Shown here in pieces: positions 26,440 through 34,308 of a DNA stretch of 64,000 nt. The stretch is from NCBI RefSeq assembly GCF_010378095.1, contig NZ_WNJL01000037.1, positions 508,915-572,914 on the forward strand, written 5' to 3'. A program made the translations under genes and the position numbers. The DNA is from Acidithiobacillus ferrianus (GTDB lineage Bacteria > Pseudomonadota > Gammaproteobacteria > Acidithiobacillales > Acidithiobacillaceae). The notes beneath the pieces were generated by a model, which saw only the letters and a list, made by a program, of their open reading frames with translations, was not told the DNA's origin and searched no databases. Each line of letters opens with the position of its first letter. The first letter of the stretch is position 1.

Positions 26440-28827
26440 CTAAAACTTTGCGGAAACGGCAACATAATACTGACGGGGAGCGCCCGGATCCGCCAAGATA
26501 GCCCCAGCGCTGTTTCCGCCAAAGTACCCGCCACTGGTGATATACTCGATCGGATTATATTTGCGCCCCAAGAGATTCGTCACTCCGACAGAAAGCGACA
26601 CCGCCTTGAGAGTGGGGACGTACCGGTTAAGCTTGTCCGTTTTGAATGCAATCCCCGCATTTAACACATTGTACCCGGACATTTTTTGCTGAGATGGTAA
26701 TCCCGTGAGGTTGTCGAACAAGTATTGCGAGCTCGTGTACTGGTCCACGAGATTGGGAGATATCAGCACTCCATCGACATACGCCCGATAGTAGGCGCCT
26801 GCGGTAAGCGTCATATTGGGATTGTAGGAGACCGGCAATCCAGAAGTCGATATCCCTCCTCCTGATGGCGTATAAGAATTAAAGTAATTATGGCTCAAGC
26901 CTAAATTGGCATAGAGATGCCAATGCCAGCTTGGGTTATCCGCAACGGTCAGGTTCACTCCATTTAGTGTGGCATCGGCTCCAGCAAATTTCTGCGTACC
27001 GTTGGCCAACGCAATAGGAACGGTCTCATTGCTCAGGTAATCATGGTAGTAGTTTACGTTGAAGGTGAAGTCATGGAGAAACATAAAGTTTTTTATCAGG
27101 AACTTGGCGCCAACCTCATAGTCCGTACTTTTCACTGGTTTAAGGGTGCTATAATTAACGATACTCGCATTGTAAGCACCGAATGCCCCATTGATAGGGT
27201 TCTGATAGGTCAGCGCATAATTGCCATATAATGCCCCCCACTTCACTGGAGCATATCTAAAACCAACCGAGGGTTCCAGCTTGGTGAATGTTTTGGAACT
27301 GTTGGATGTGGCGGTGAAGTTGGTGGCGCCCTGCGTCACATAGGGAATTCCCTGTGCCCCATTATTGTAGAACTGTGTGGCAAATTCTACCGCCGAAAGG
27401 CCCGGCGTGATCTTTAATCCGGAAATTGGCGTGATGGTGTCCTGAATAAATCCGGCCAGATAGGTGGTATTTGTTGTATCGTTATTATAGTCTACTGTAG
27501 GATTGGTAACGCTGGCAATGGCGGTCTGTGGAATATCATTATTCGGGGTCATAGATATCAAGGTATTATATTGTTGCTGTATCCAGTAACCTCCTGCTTT
27601 TACGGTGTTGTATGGCAGTTTCCAATCAAAATACAGTTTGTCTCCGAAGGTTTCACTATTGGGATAATAATACTCGGTAGTGTTCCCTGGTTGGAAATTA
27701 TTAATTCTGTTGTGTATCCGATGTCCATGTCGATACCATAGCATCTCATGCAGTCCCACATGCCTATCCAACCTCAGATGCAACTTCGAGTAGAGCAGGT
27801 AATCTTGAACGGTGATCTGCTTGAACCAGACGGATTCCGGCAAAGAATAATAGTACCCGCTCGTGGTTTGACTGTACAGCGGGGCATTCGCATTCAGACC
27901 TTGAGTGGTGATTCCTTGGATTGGTGAAACTGGAATAAAGTTCGGTCTAAATTCGTTCGCGCTATTGACATAGCCACCGATGCTGAAGGTACCTGATCTG
28001 AAGGTTTTTACCACCTTACCAAAATAGGCGAACGCCTTACTTGGTGCATTAAATGATCCGGTACGGAACGTGTTGTTTTGGGTATATCCTCCAGCCAACA
28101 CGGCAGACCAGCCATCCATTGCCCCCGTTTTTACATTGAAGTGCAACCCATACGTTCCATTGCTGCCAAAAAATGTTCCAACCTCAGCACTTGGTTTCAA
28201 GGACGGTTGTACGGGTACAAAATTAATCGTCCCACCAAGACTATCAAACCATCTCGATGCCGGGTTCCCTGGGCCGTATATCACGTTGATGCCACTGATC
28301 ATCTGGAGAATGGGTATTTCATTGGAATCCCACGAACCGTTGTTTTGTACAAGACCGTTCATGGGTATCCCATCAAACAAGATAGATATCCCACTTCTTT
28401 CCGGATCTCCGGCAACCGAAGCCCAACCCACCTTGACGCCGCGAACTGAAATTGAGTAGCGCCCCGTGCTGGCGATACCTGCATAGCCACGGACCGCAAT
28501 TCCTGGGGCTGTAGAAAGCGCTTGGGCAGCGCCTGATGCCGGACCTAGCGCTTGCATCTGTTTTTTGGATATTACGGTTTCTGACTGTGTCGATTGGAAT
28601 ATCTTCTTCTTGGTCAGTTTTTCATTGGTTGATGCCAGCAGTTTTCCTGATTCCGTTAGTATGCCTGATGACGCATTGACCTTGCCGACATTCACGGTGT
28701 CGTTTGTTGCGGCAGAAGTGGTTGGCGCGGTGACCCCGGCTTGAGCCGCGGCCACGACGGTAATGTTCCATGCGCCCGTGGCAGCAATAGCCACTAGCAG
28801 AGGTTTTAACGGCAGTTTCTTGTACAT
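26440..28827 (-). CDS. TonB-dependent outer-membrane receptor (TBDR 3)
   Basis: 795 aa. A signal peptide is followed by an N-terminal region with FQSTQSETVISKKQMQALGP, which contains the likely TonB box (ETVIS). The plug has RYSISVRGVKVGWASVAGDP, ILFDGIPMNGLVQN and INVIYGPGNPASRWFDSLGG; the barrel ends APRQYYVAVSAKF. It starts 18 bp after exbD and is the last gene of the regulator-exbB-exbD-receptor operon, so transducer and receptor are made together. Similar in subfamily to TBDR 1 and 2. The ligand is inferred to be an organophosphate from context only. Confidence 0.9.
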   Translation of the reverse strand: MYKKLPLKPLLVAIAATGAWNITVVAAAQAGVTAPTTSAATNDTVNVGKVNASSGILTESGKLLASTNEKLTKKKIFQSTQSETVISKKQMQALGPASGAAQALSTAPGIAVRGYAGIASTGRYSISVRGVKVGWASVAGDPERSGISILFDGIPMNGLVQNNGSWDSNEIPILQMISGINVIYGPGNPASRWFDSLGGTINFVPVQPSLKPSAEVGTFFGSNGTYGLHFNVKTGAMDGWSAVLAGGYTQNNTFRTGSFNAPSKAFAYFGKVVKTFRSGTFSIGGYVNSANEFRPNFIPVSPIQGITTQGLNANAPLYSQTTSGYYYSLPESVWFKQITVQDYLLYSKLHLRLDRHVGLHEMLWYRHGHRIHNRINNFQPGNTTEYYYPNSETFGDKLYFDWKLPYNTVKAGGYWIQQQYNTLISMTPNNDIPQTAIASVTNPTVDYNNDTTNTTYLAGFIQDTITPISGLKITPGLSAVEFATQFYNNGAQGIPYVTQGATNFTATSNSSKTFTKLEPSVGFRYAPVKWGALYGNYALTYQNPINGAFGAYNASIVNYSTLKPVKSTDYEVGAKFLIKNFMFLHDFTFNVNYYHDYLSNETVPIALANGTQKFAGADATLNGVNLTVADNPSWHWHLYANLGLSHNYFNSYTPSGGGISTSGLPVSYNPNMTLTAGAYYRAYVDGVLISPNLVDQYTSSQYLFDNLTGLPSQQKMSGYNVLNAGIAFKTDKLNRYVPTLKAVSLSVGVTNLLGRKYNPIEYITSGGYFGGNSAGAILADPGAPRQYYVAVSAKF

Positions 28828-28845
28828 CTCGTACTCTCCTTTATT

Positions 28846-29247
28846 TCAACGGGGTTTTGCGGCAATACCGATATCACTGACCCCTGCCTTCTGGCAGGCA
28901 TCCATGACGTGAACAAAATCTTGAAACGGCACCCCCTTGTCGGCCGCTATGGTGATCTGGGTCTTGCCCGGATCACTGTCGTGCGCCAGCATTTTTTGTA
29001 GCGCGTTCAAGTCATAGCGATGACCTTTCACCCGCACCGTCCCATCTTTTTCAATATTGATGGTGTAATGCGGATGCGGCAGCATCTTCGCCTGACTGGA
29101 TGCCGGCAACTGGAGGTTCAGTCCCTTGTCCGGGATCATCTGCAGCGTGATCATGATGAAAAACACCAGCAGGAAAAGCATGATGTCGATCATCGGGATG
29201 ATCTCCACCCGCCCCTTCCTCTGCTCGAAGTAACGCCGTTCCATCAA
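28846..29247 (-). CDS. exbD: ExbD/TolR-family proton-channel subunit
   Basis: 133 aa. One N-terminal membrane helix (IPMIDIMLFLLVFFIMITLQ) contains the essential Asp (MIDIM) that carries protons for TonB energisation. A periplasmic domain follows with ITIAADKGVPFQDFVHVMDA and the ending CQKAGVSDIGIAAKPR. The ATG overlaps the exbB stop (ATGA). With ExbB it forms the inner-membrane motor for TonB. Confidence 0.93.
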   Translation of the reverse strand: MMERRYFEQRKGRVEIIPMIDIMLFLLVFFIMITLQMIPDKGLNLQLPASSQAKMLPHPHYTINIEKDGTVRVKGHRYDLNALQKMLAHDSDPGKTQITIAADKGVPFQDFVHVMDACQKAGVSDIGIAAKPR

Positions 29248-29933
29248 CCCGCCCTCGCCACGGCCGCCGCCATCTTCGGCATCGCGGTCTGGATGTTTCC
29301 CTCGCCATCGGTGATCGGGTGTCCATCCATCCGGTTGAGCAGCATGGTCTTCACTGAATCCATCTGCAGCAGGATCTGCCGCACCTGGTTATTGAAGGCG
29401 TTGAAAGCCACCAGGCCGGTCATGGCGATGAACAGGCCGGTGGCGGTGGCGACCAGGGCGTCCGCCACTCCCCCCGTCACCGCCGTCGGCGCGTGCCCTG
29501 GCGCGGCCAGGACGGAAAAAGCGTGGAACATGCCGATGATGGTGCCGAAAAGCCCCAGCAACGGCGCCAGGGTGATGATGGTATCCAACATCCACAAGCG
29601 ACGATCCAGTTGCGGCGCCATGACCAGAATGCTCTCCTCCAGGCGGCTGGCAAGGGGATCGCCCTGCACATATCCGGAATGATCCGCCGCCGTTTTCAAC
29701 AACGCCGCCTCCGGCAGGTCGCCGGCGTCATCCGCGAGGGTCTGCAAGGCATCCCGGTCCAATCGCCCGTGCTGGGCGAGTTCCCGTACAAAAACGGTGC
29801 CGCGCAGGATGGTGCGGCGCAGGTACCAGAAGCGGTCGACAATGACGCCCAGGGCGATCACCAGAAGACCGGCCAGTACATAAAGCACACCATCGGAGTA
29901 GTTGGCGAGATGGATGAGGTAGGCGGTATTCAT
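29244..29933 (-). CDS. exbB: ExbB/TolQ-family proton-channel subunit
   Basis: 229 aa with three membrane helices: LYVLAGLLVIALGVIVDRFW near the start, then the ExbB/TolQ signature from about residue 130 (LDTIITLAPLLGLFGTIIGM) and VADALVATATGLFIAMTGLV. AGGAG 8 nt before ATG 29933 fixes the start; the longer frame from 30089 lies in the upstream regulator. It is followed by exbD with a 4-bp overlap. Together they convert proton-motive force to TonB movement. Confidence 0.93.
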   Translation of the reverse strand: MNTAYLIHLANYSDGVLYVLAGLLVIALGVIVDRFWYLRRTILRGTVFVRELAQHGRLDRDALQTLADDAGDLPEAALLKTAADHSGYVQGDPLASRLEESILVMAPQLDRRLWMLDTIITLAPLLGLFGTIIGMFHAFSVLAAPGHAPTAVTGGVADALVATATGLFIAMTGLVAFNAFNNQVRQILLQMDSVKTMLLNRMDGHPITDGEGNIQTAMPKMAAAVARAG

Positions 29934-29952
29934 CAATAAAACTCCTGAAACT

Positions 29953-30732
29953 CTAGAAAGAGGCGGCACCGAAGCGGCGCGCGGAAGAAGAAAGACCAGC
30001 GAAGGGGATGTGGTTCCCCGCAGGACGGACGATCGTCCTGCCGTGGTGCTGGAACGTATCGGGGGGAATGAACTGGTAACCGCGTCCACGGAGGGTGATG
30101 ATACAGTCGTCGAAACCCAAAAAGCTCAGACGGCTGCGTAACGCGCTGACGGCCCTGATCGCCTCCATGGCGAGGGTCGACCCCGCTGACGCCAGAACCT
30201 TCTGCAGGAGGGCTACCGGCAAGACCCGCTGCGGGTGGCCCCAAAACAACAGCAACAGGTTAAACAGCGCTTCCTTCAGCGCCACGGAGCGCCCCGCCGC
30301 ACTCAGCATTTTTTGGGATCGGTCCAGATGCAGCGGGCCATAAGCGAGGGTGGTCACCGCGACCTGCTCGATCCACGCCTGGATGCGGCGCGCGACATCC
30401 CCGGAGTCCTGCTGAATGCCCCGGGATCTTAAAAAAGAAGGCGCGGTGGATTCTCTCGGCAAGTCCACGGCCATCATGGGACAGACGGCATGGGTCATGG
30501 ACTTGACCTGCGCGCCCCAGTCGCTCCAGTCACTTTCCAGCGGTTTGCCCGCGAGAAAGAGGACCGGGGTGCGCCGTTGCGCACCCAAGACGACCTGGCA
30601 GCGGTGCAGGTCACTGACCCGAAAGACCGGTCCGGTATAGGTGGACAACCGGTCGAGCAGGGCCCGGGTAATCAATCCGTTCCGCTCCAGCACCACCAAT
30701 GGGTGTGCCGAGCTTTGTATCGCGGCGTTCAT
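29953..30732 (-). CDS. OmpR-type winged-helix regulator with degenerate receiver (regulator 1)
   Basis: 259 aa. Residues of about 150-240 form a Trans_reg_C winged helix (KEALFNLLLLFWGHPQRVLP, EAIRAVSALRSRLSFLGFDD, CIITLRGRGYQFIPP). The N-terminal 130 residues have a receiver-like strand/helix pattern (PLVVLERNGLITRALLDRLS, RTPVLFLAGKPLESDWSDWG) but no Asp-pair in strand 1 and no phospho-acceptor Asp at strand 3. AGAGG precedes the ATG. First gene of the regulator-exbB-exbD-TBDR 3 operon, preceded by a four-unit 11-bp repeat. It is likely to control TonB uptake without a classical phosphorelay. Confidence 0.75.
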   Translation of the reverse strand: MNAAIQSSAHPLVVLERNGLITRALLDRLSTYTGPVFRVSDLHRCQVVLGAQRRTPVLFLAGKPLESDWSDWGAQVKSMTHAVCPMMAVDLPRESTAPSFLRSRGIQQDSGDVARRIQAWIEQVAVTTLAYGPLHLDRSQKMLSAAGRSVALKEALFNLLLLFWGHPQRVLPVALLQKVLASAGSTLAMEAIRAVSALRSRLSFLGFDDCIITLRGRGYQFIPPDTFQHHGRTIVRPAGNHIPFAGLSSSARRFGAASF

Positions 30733-30828
30733 GCGGCTACCTCTTAATTTATGCGCCGGGATATATCCGGCGTCACCAAAAGTGGAGGTCTTTGCCCCCT
30801 AAAACTATCTCTATGCTAACAGCCCAAT

Positions 30829-30867
30829 GTGACGTCCATGTGTCACTGAGGTGACCTTTTTATGACG
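30829..30867 (-). promoter_or_regulatory. Pho-box-like array before regulator 1/exbB operon
   Basis: On the minus strand four hexamers start at exact 11-bp steps: CGTCAT (30867), GGTCAC (30856), TGACAC (30845), CGTCAC (30834), with an A tract after the first. This is the geometry of PhoB-type boxes. It contains the 14-bp palindrome also found before TBDR 1 and overlaps the end of regulator 2. Confidence 0.65.
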
Positions 30868-31706
30868 TTTTGCAAACCCTGCGGAGGTGAAAAGCGGTAT
30901 CCGAAGCTATGCACGGTCTCCAGCCAGCCTCTGGCCCCCGCACTTTCCAAGATCTTGCGTAAACGATAAATCTTGACCACCAAGGTATTGGGAGCGAGGT
31001 AGGCGCCCCTCCCTCCCCACAGGATGTCGGCGATCTGTTCGTTGGAGATGACTTCATCCGGATGCAGGACGAAATAGTGGAGCAGGGAGAAGAGCCGTCG
31101 CGGCAAATGGATCTCCTGTCCCAATACCCAAACCCGCAGTGACGCGAGATCGATGCAGAGGCTTTCCTCTTCTCCCATCCGGACAGGCGTCTGTGTGCGC
31201 ACCTTTTTAAGTACGTTGCGCACTTGGGCGGTCAGCGGCTCGAATCCCATGCTGGCGGGGAGGTAGGCTTGCGCGCCCGCCTCCAGCGCCGCCACGGCAT
31301 CCGCCCTTTCGTGATTTTCCAACCCGCTGCTGACGACCAGGAAAGGCAAATCATCCTGATCTGCTGCGAATGGCCATCGTTGCAGCCAGTCGCCTGTCGC
31401 GGCGGACCATCCGAGCAGGACCAACACCTCCGGGTCCCAGCGCTGCACCCACTGTTCAGCTTCGGTCCGCTCCGTGGCCCGGCGCACCCGACCGCCGGTA
31501 CGCTTCAGTGCCGTTTCAACGGAGGCGATCGTTTTAGCGCCGGTTCGCGCATTCACCAGCAGCAGGATGCGTGGGCCTTCCGGCAGCGAGGTCCGGATAG
31601 GCAACTGCGTCCGCATCTGTGCGCACATTACCGCCCGCAACACATGCACGGTGTGCACACCGATACTATCCAAGAGGATCCAGAACATAGGGGAATTGCT
31701 CCACAT
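30843..31706 (-). CDS. OmpR-type winged-helix regulator with Asp-less receiver (regulator 2)
   Basis: Up to 287 aa; the start is uncertain (ATG 31706, or ATG 31688 with GGAG 10 nt upstream). A receiver-like domain covers about residues 45-160: strand 1 PRILLLVNARTG lacks the acidic pair, and strand 3 PEVLVLLGWSAATG has Gly where the phospho-acceptor Asp belongs. The C-terminal winged helix is standard (LPRRLFSLLHYFVLHPDEVI, VVKIYRLRKILESAGARGWL, ETVHSFGYRFS). It follows the phosphate-type MFS gene by 8 bp. It may bind DNA constitutively or with a ligand instead of phosphorylation. Confidence 0.8.
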   Translation of the reverse strand: MWSNSPMFWILLDSIGVHTVHVLRAVMCAQMRTQLPIRTSLPEGPRILLLVNARTGAKTIASVETALKRTGGRVRRATERTEAEQWVQRWDPEVLVLLGWSAATGDWLQRWPFAADQDDLPFLVVSSGLENHERADAVAALEAGAQAYLPASMGFEPLTAQVRNVLKKVRTQTPVRMGEEESLCIDLASLRVWVLGQEIHLPRRLFSLLHYFVLHPDEVISNEQIADILWGGRGAYLAPNTLVVKIYRLRKILESAGARGWLETVHSFGYRFSPPQGLQNVIKRSPQ

Positions 31707-31714
31707 CGAAGAGG

Positions 31715-33172
31715 TTATGAGCGTGAACCACTCTCTATCGGCTGGCCGGAACGGTCGGAGATCTTGACCACGGGTTGGGGGGGCACGCCGCCTTCCCCTT
31801 CCAGATCTTCCAGCGTCTGGCCACTCGGCTCCGGCAGCGTCAACCTGCTCAACCCCGCCCCCACCACCGATACCCCCGCGGAAAAGAGCATTGCACCCTT
31901 GATGCCGCCAGCGGCGCTGATGAAGGGAAAAACGAAGGTGCCGACGAAGGCCCCGAATTTACCGATACCCGCCGCAATGCCGTGACCGGTGGTGCGGATA
32001 CTGGTGGGGAACACTTCGGCCGGCATGACGAACGTGGTGCAGTTAGGTCCGAACTCGACGAAGAAGAAGCTGATGCCGTACAGCAGCAGGAAGGGCGCGA
32101 CCGCATGGGTAATTCCAGGCACCAGGGCGATCGTGGCGAAAGCGAACGCCATGATGCTGAACCCGATGATTTGCAATCGGCGATGACCAATGGCATCCAT
32201 GAAGAAAATGGAGGCGAGGTAGCCCGGGATGGCGAAGACCACGAACGTGATCAGGGCCCAGGAACTGATGGTCATCGTGCTGGTGCTGGGCGCCAGGAGG
32301 TTGAGGATCTCTGGGGTGGAGATGGCGTTCCCATAAAAAGCGTAGTCGTTGAGAAACCATGCGCCGCCAGTACCGAGGATCAGCACCAGGTATTTGGGAC
32401 TGGTCAGCATCGTCCACAACGAGATGCGCCTGGGGCTGGTTTTCTGCGTGCTGTGGGGGAGCACCTGGCCGCTCGAATAGCGCGCCATATCGTTGGCGGC
32501 TTCCTCGCTTTTTCCACGGACGAGGACTTTATAGCGAGGGGATTCGGGCATGCTGCGGCGGAGATAGAGCACCGCGAGAGGGGGCAGTGCCCCGAGACCC
32601 AGCATGATGCGCCAAATGGAATCCGGCGGCAGTCCCGAGGCCTCCAGAGTGAGGGCGACCACGGGGCCAAAGGCCAATCCCAGCCCCTGCATGCCGAACA
32701 CCAGCGAAGTCAACGCGCCGCGCTTTTTGGCATTGGCATATTCGGACATCAGCACCGCGCTCATGGGGTAGTCTCCGCCAATGCCGATGCCGAGAATCAC
32801 CCGAAAAAGCAGCAGCCAGATAAAACTCGGCGCAAAGGCGCAGGCGATGGCACCGACCGCCATGAGCAACGCTTCGATGCCATATATCCGTTTGCGCCCC
32901 AGCACATCGGCCAAACGCCCAAAAATCATGGCACCCAGGAAAGCGGCTATCAGCGAGATACTCGAAAGAAAAGCGATCTGGCCGTTGCCCAGGTGCCATT
33001 CCGGCTTGATGTACACCAGAGCGGAGCCAATGATGAATAGGTCGTAGGCATCGGTAAAAAATCCCATACCCGCCGTGAACGCGGCGCGCAAATGGAAAAA
33101 ACTCACCGGGGCGTTGTTGAGAGAATCGATGACACTAAACTGGGGTACGTGCGTGCCCGTAGACTGACTCAT
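31715..33172 (-). CDS. MFS transporter of the phosphate:H+ symporter type
   Basis: 485 aa with about 12 membrane helices. The opening FTAGMGFFTDAYDLFIIGSA and the loops GRLADVLGRKRIYG and GIGIGGDYPMSAVLMSEYAN are hallmarks of the PHS (Pho84-like) and related sugar/aromatic-acid MFS families. The second-half segment FVMPAEVFPTSIRTTGHGIA is also typical. AAGGAG precedes ATG 33172. The predicted substrate is inorganic phosphate. The four-unit Pho-box-like repeat upstream (33229-33267) and the phosphatase/receptor genes downstream support this. It forms an operon with regulator 2. Confidence 0.82.
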   Translation of the reverse strand: MSQSTGTHVPQFSVIDSLNNAPVSFFHLRAAFTAGMGFFTDAYDLFIIGSALVYIKPEWHLGNGQIAFLSSISLIAAFLGAMIFGRLADVLGRKRIYGIEALLMAVGAIACAFAPSFIWLLLFRVILGIGIGGDYPMSAVLMSEYANAKKRGALTSLVFGMQGLGLAFGPVVALTLEASGLPPDSIWRIMLGLGALPPLAVLYLRRSMPESPRYKVLVRGKSEEAANDMARYSSGQVLPHSTQKTSPRRISLWTMLTSPKYLVLILGTGGAWFLNDYAFYGNAISTPEILNLLAPSTSTMTISSWALITFVVFAIPGYLASIFFMDAIGHRRLQIIGFSIMAFAFATIALVPGITHAVAPFLLLYGISFFFVEFGPNCTTFVMPAEVFPTSIRTTGHGIAAGIGKFGAFVGTFVFPFISAAGGIKGAMLFSAGVSVVGAGLSRLTLPEPSGQTLEDLEGEGGVPPQPVVKISDRSGQPIESGSRS

Positions 33173-33228
33173 ACAGGTCTCCTTATGGAGCTATAGTATT
33201 GCGGCTCCGATCAGGATAACGGATTTGT

Positions 33229-33267
33229 GTGACACTAGTGTGAAGATTACATGACGTTTTTATGACG
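33229..33267 (-). promoter_or_regulatory. Pho-box-like array before the MFS phosphate symporter
   Basis: On the minus strand CGTCAT (33267), CGTCAT (33256), CTTCAC (33245) and TGTCAC (33234) start at exact 11-bp intervals, the first separated by AAAAA. This matches the PhoB box pattern (TGTCA repeats every 11 bp) more clearly than any other site in the window. It ends about 57 bp before the ATG. Confidence 0.7.
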
Positions 33268-33304
33268 ATTCACGCGGACGCTTCCTTCACGACAGAGAGA
33301 GGCG

Positions 33305-33646
33305 CTAACGCCGCATCCAATGGCCACGGCCCCAGAACCAGCGCCCATCCCTATGCCACCAGTGCCCCGGCACCCAGCGAGTGTAGGGATGGGGCGGGTA
33401 GGCCCAGTGTCCCGGTCCCCATATCCAGCGTCCCCGCCAAATCCAGGTTCCGGGTACCCATACCATACCCACCGCCGGAGCCGGCGGGGCCACTATCGTA
33501 GGCAAAGGGGGCGGCGGCCCAGGCACGATGACCGCCCCAGGCACCGGCCCTCCCACATAAGCGGGGCCAGGTGCCACCACGCAACCGCTCAGGATGACGA
33601 GCCATCCCGCCGCCCACGCTATCCGCCATCCCCTATACCCCCTCAT
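33305..33646 (-). CDS. YXWGXW-repeat lipoprotein
   Basis: 113 aa with lipobox VILSGC at about residue 22. A Pro/Gly/Val-rich linker (PGPAYVGGPVPGAVIVPGPP) is followed by aromatic repeats VWVPGTWIWRGRWIWGPGHW and RWVPGHWWHRDGRWFWGRGH. This is the YXWGXW/BcpO-related repeat family of small outer-membrane lipoproteins with unknown function. Its ATG overlaps the TGA of the SHOCT gene (ATGA), so the two are co-translated. Confidence 0.85.
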   Translation of the reverse strand: MRGYRGWRIAWAAGWLVILSGCVVAPGPAYVGGPVPGAVIVPGPPPPLPTIVAPPAPAVGMVWVPGTWIWRGRWIWGPGHWAYPPHPYTRWVPGHWWHRDGRWFWGRGHWMRR

Positions 33647-34059
33647 TTCTCCAGATCTCCCCGCTTTTCAAGGTATTCCTCACGCTGAATCTCACCACGC
33701 GCATAACGCTCGTCCAGGAGCTTGAGGGCGGCGACACCTCCATTAGCGGCCGCACCACCCCTGCATCCGTGGCGATGCCTGCAGACGAAGGCCCCGCGGA
33801 TCAAGAACGCAATACCGCCTATGATCCCCGCGACGACCAGCAGGCACAACAACCCCCAAAATAGTGCGAAAGCACCCATCATTCCGGGACCCCAGCCGCC
33901 CATCATGTCTGGACCGGAATAAAAATCCACCGCCGAGCCGGGCACGGTGGCAACGGTCGTTTCCGCCAGGGCCCAAACAGGCGCCATCGTCGCCGGAAAG
34001 CCCGCCAGGATGGCCATCCGGATGCCCCTTCCCCGTTGTGATGTCTCTGTACGCAGCAT
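33643..34059 (-). CDS. membrane protein with C-terminal SHOCT motif
   Basis: 138 aa from ATG 34059, which has GAGGAGG 7 nt upstream. One N-terminal hydrophobic segment (ILAGFPATMAPVWALAETT) may be a signal. A second one is LFWGLLCLLVVAGIIGGIAF. The C-terminus LKLLDERYARGEIQREEYLE is a SHOCT motif (short oligomerisation helix). A Met/Gly cluster (GPDMMGGWGPGMMGAF) could bind metal. Function unknown; often found near copper and cation genes, but no such gene is adjacent here. Confidence 0.75.
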   Translation of the reverse strand: MLRTETSQRGRGIRMAILAGFPATMAPVWALAETTVATVPGSAVDFYSGPDMMGGWGPGMMGAFALFWGLLCLLVVAGIIGGIAFLIRGAFVCRHRHGCRGGAAANGGVAALKLLDERYARGEIQREEYLEKRGDLEK

Positions 34060-34308
34060 CAGCCCACCTCCTCTCGCGGAAAACCTTCCCTCACTGCAAG
34101 TGTAGCCCAAGTTCTGCTCCGCAGTTTTGTGCCAGGAGAGCTGACAACGCGGGGTAACCTTGCTGGGTTGTCTCGCCGTTGGATTTTACCACGGCACCGA
34201 AGTTGGATGTGCCAGAAGGTTCGTCAAGTCTTTACATCGCGTTAATAAACAAATCTAATGGTCTTGTGCCAAGAAAGCGCTGCCTCAGCTTGCAGCCGGG
34301 AGATCTCG

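Noticed and set aside
31775..33040. 421-codon open frame on the plus strand
   Set aside because: Antisense to the MFS symporter; low-complexity charged sequence with no family features.
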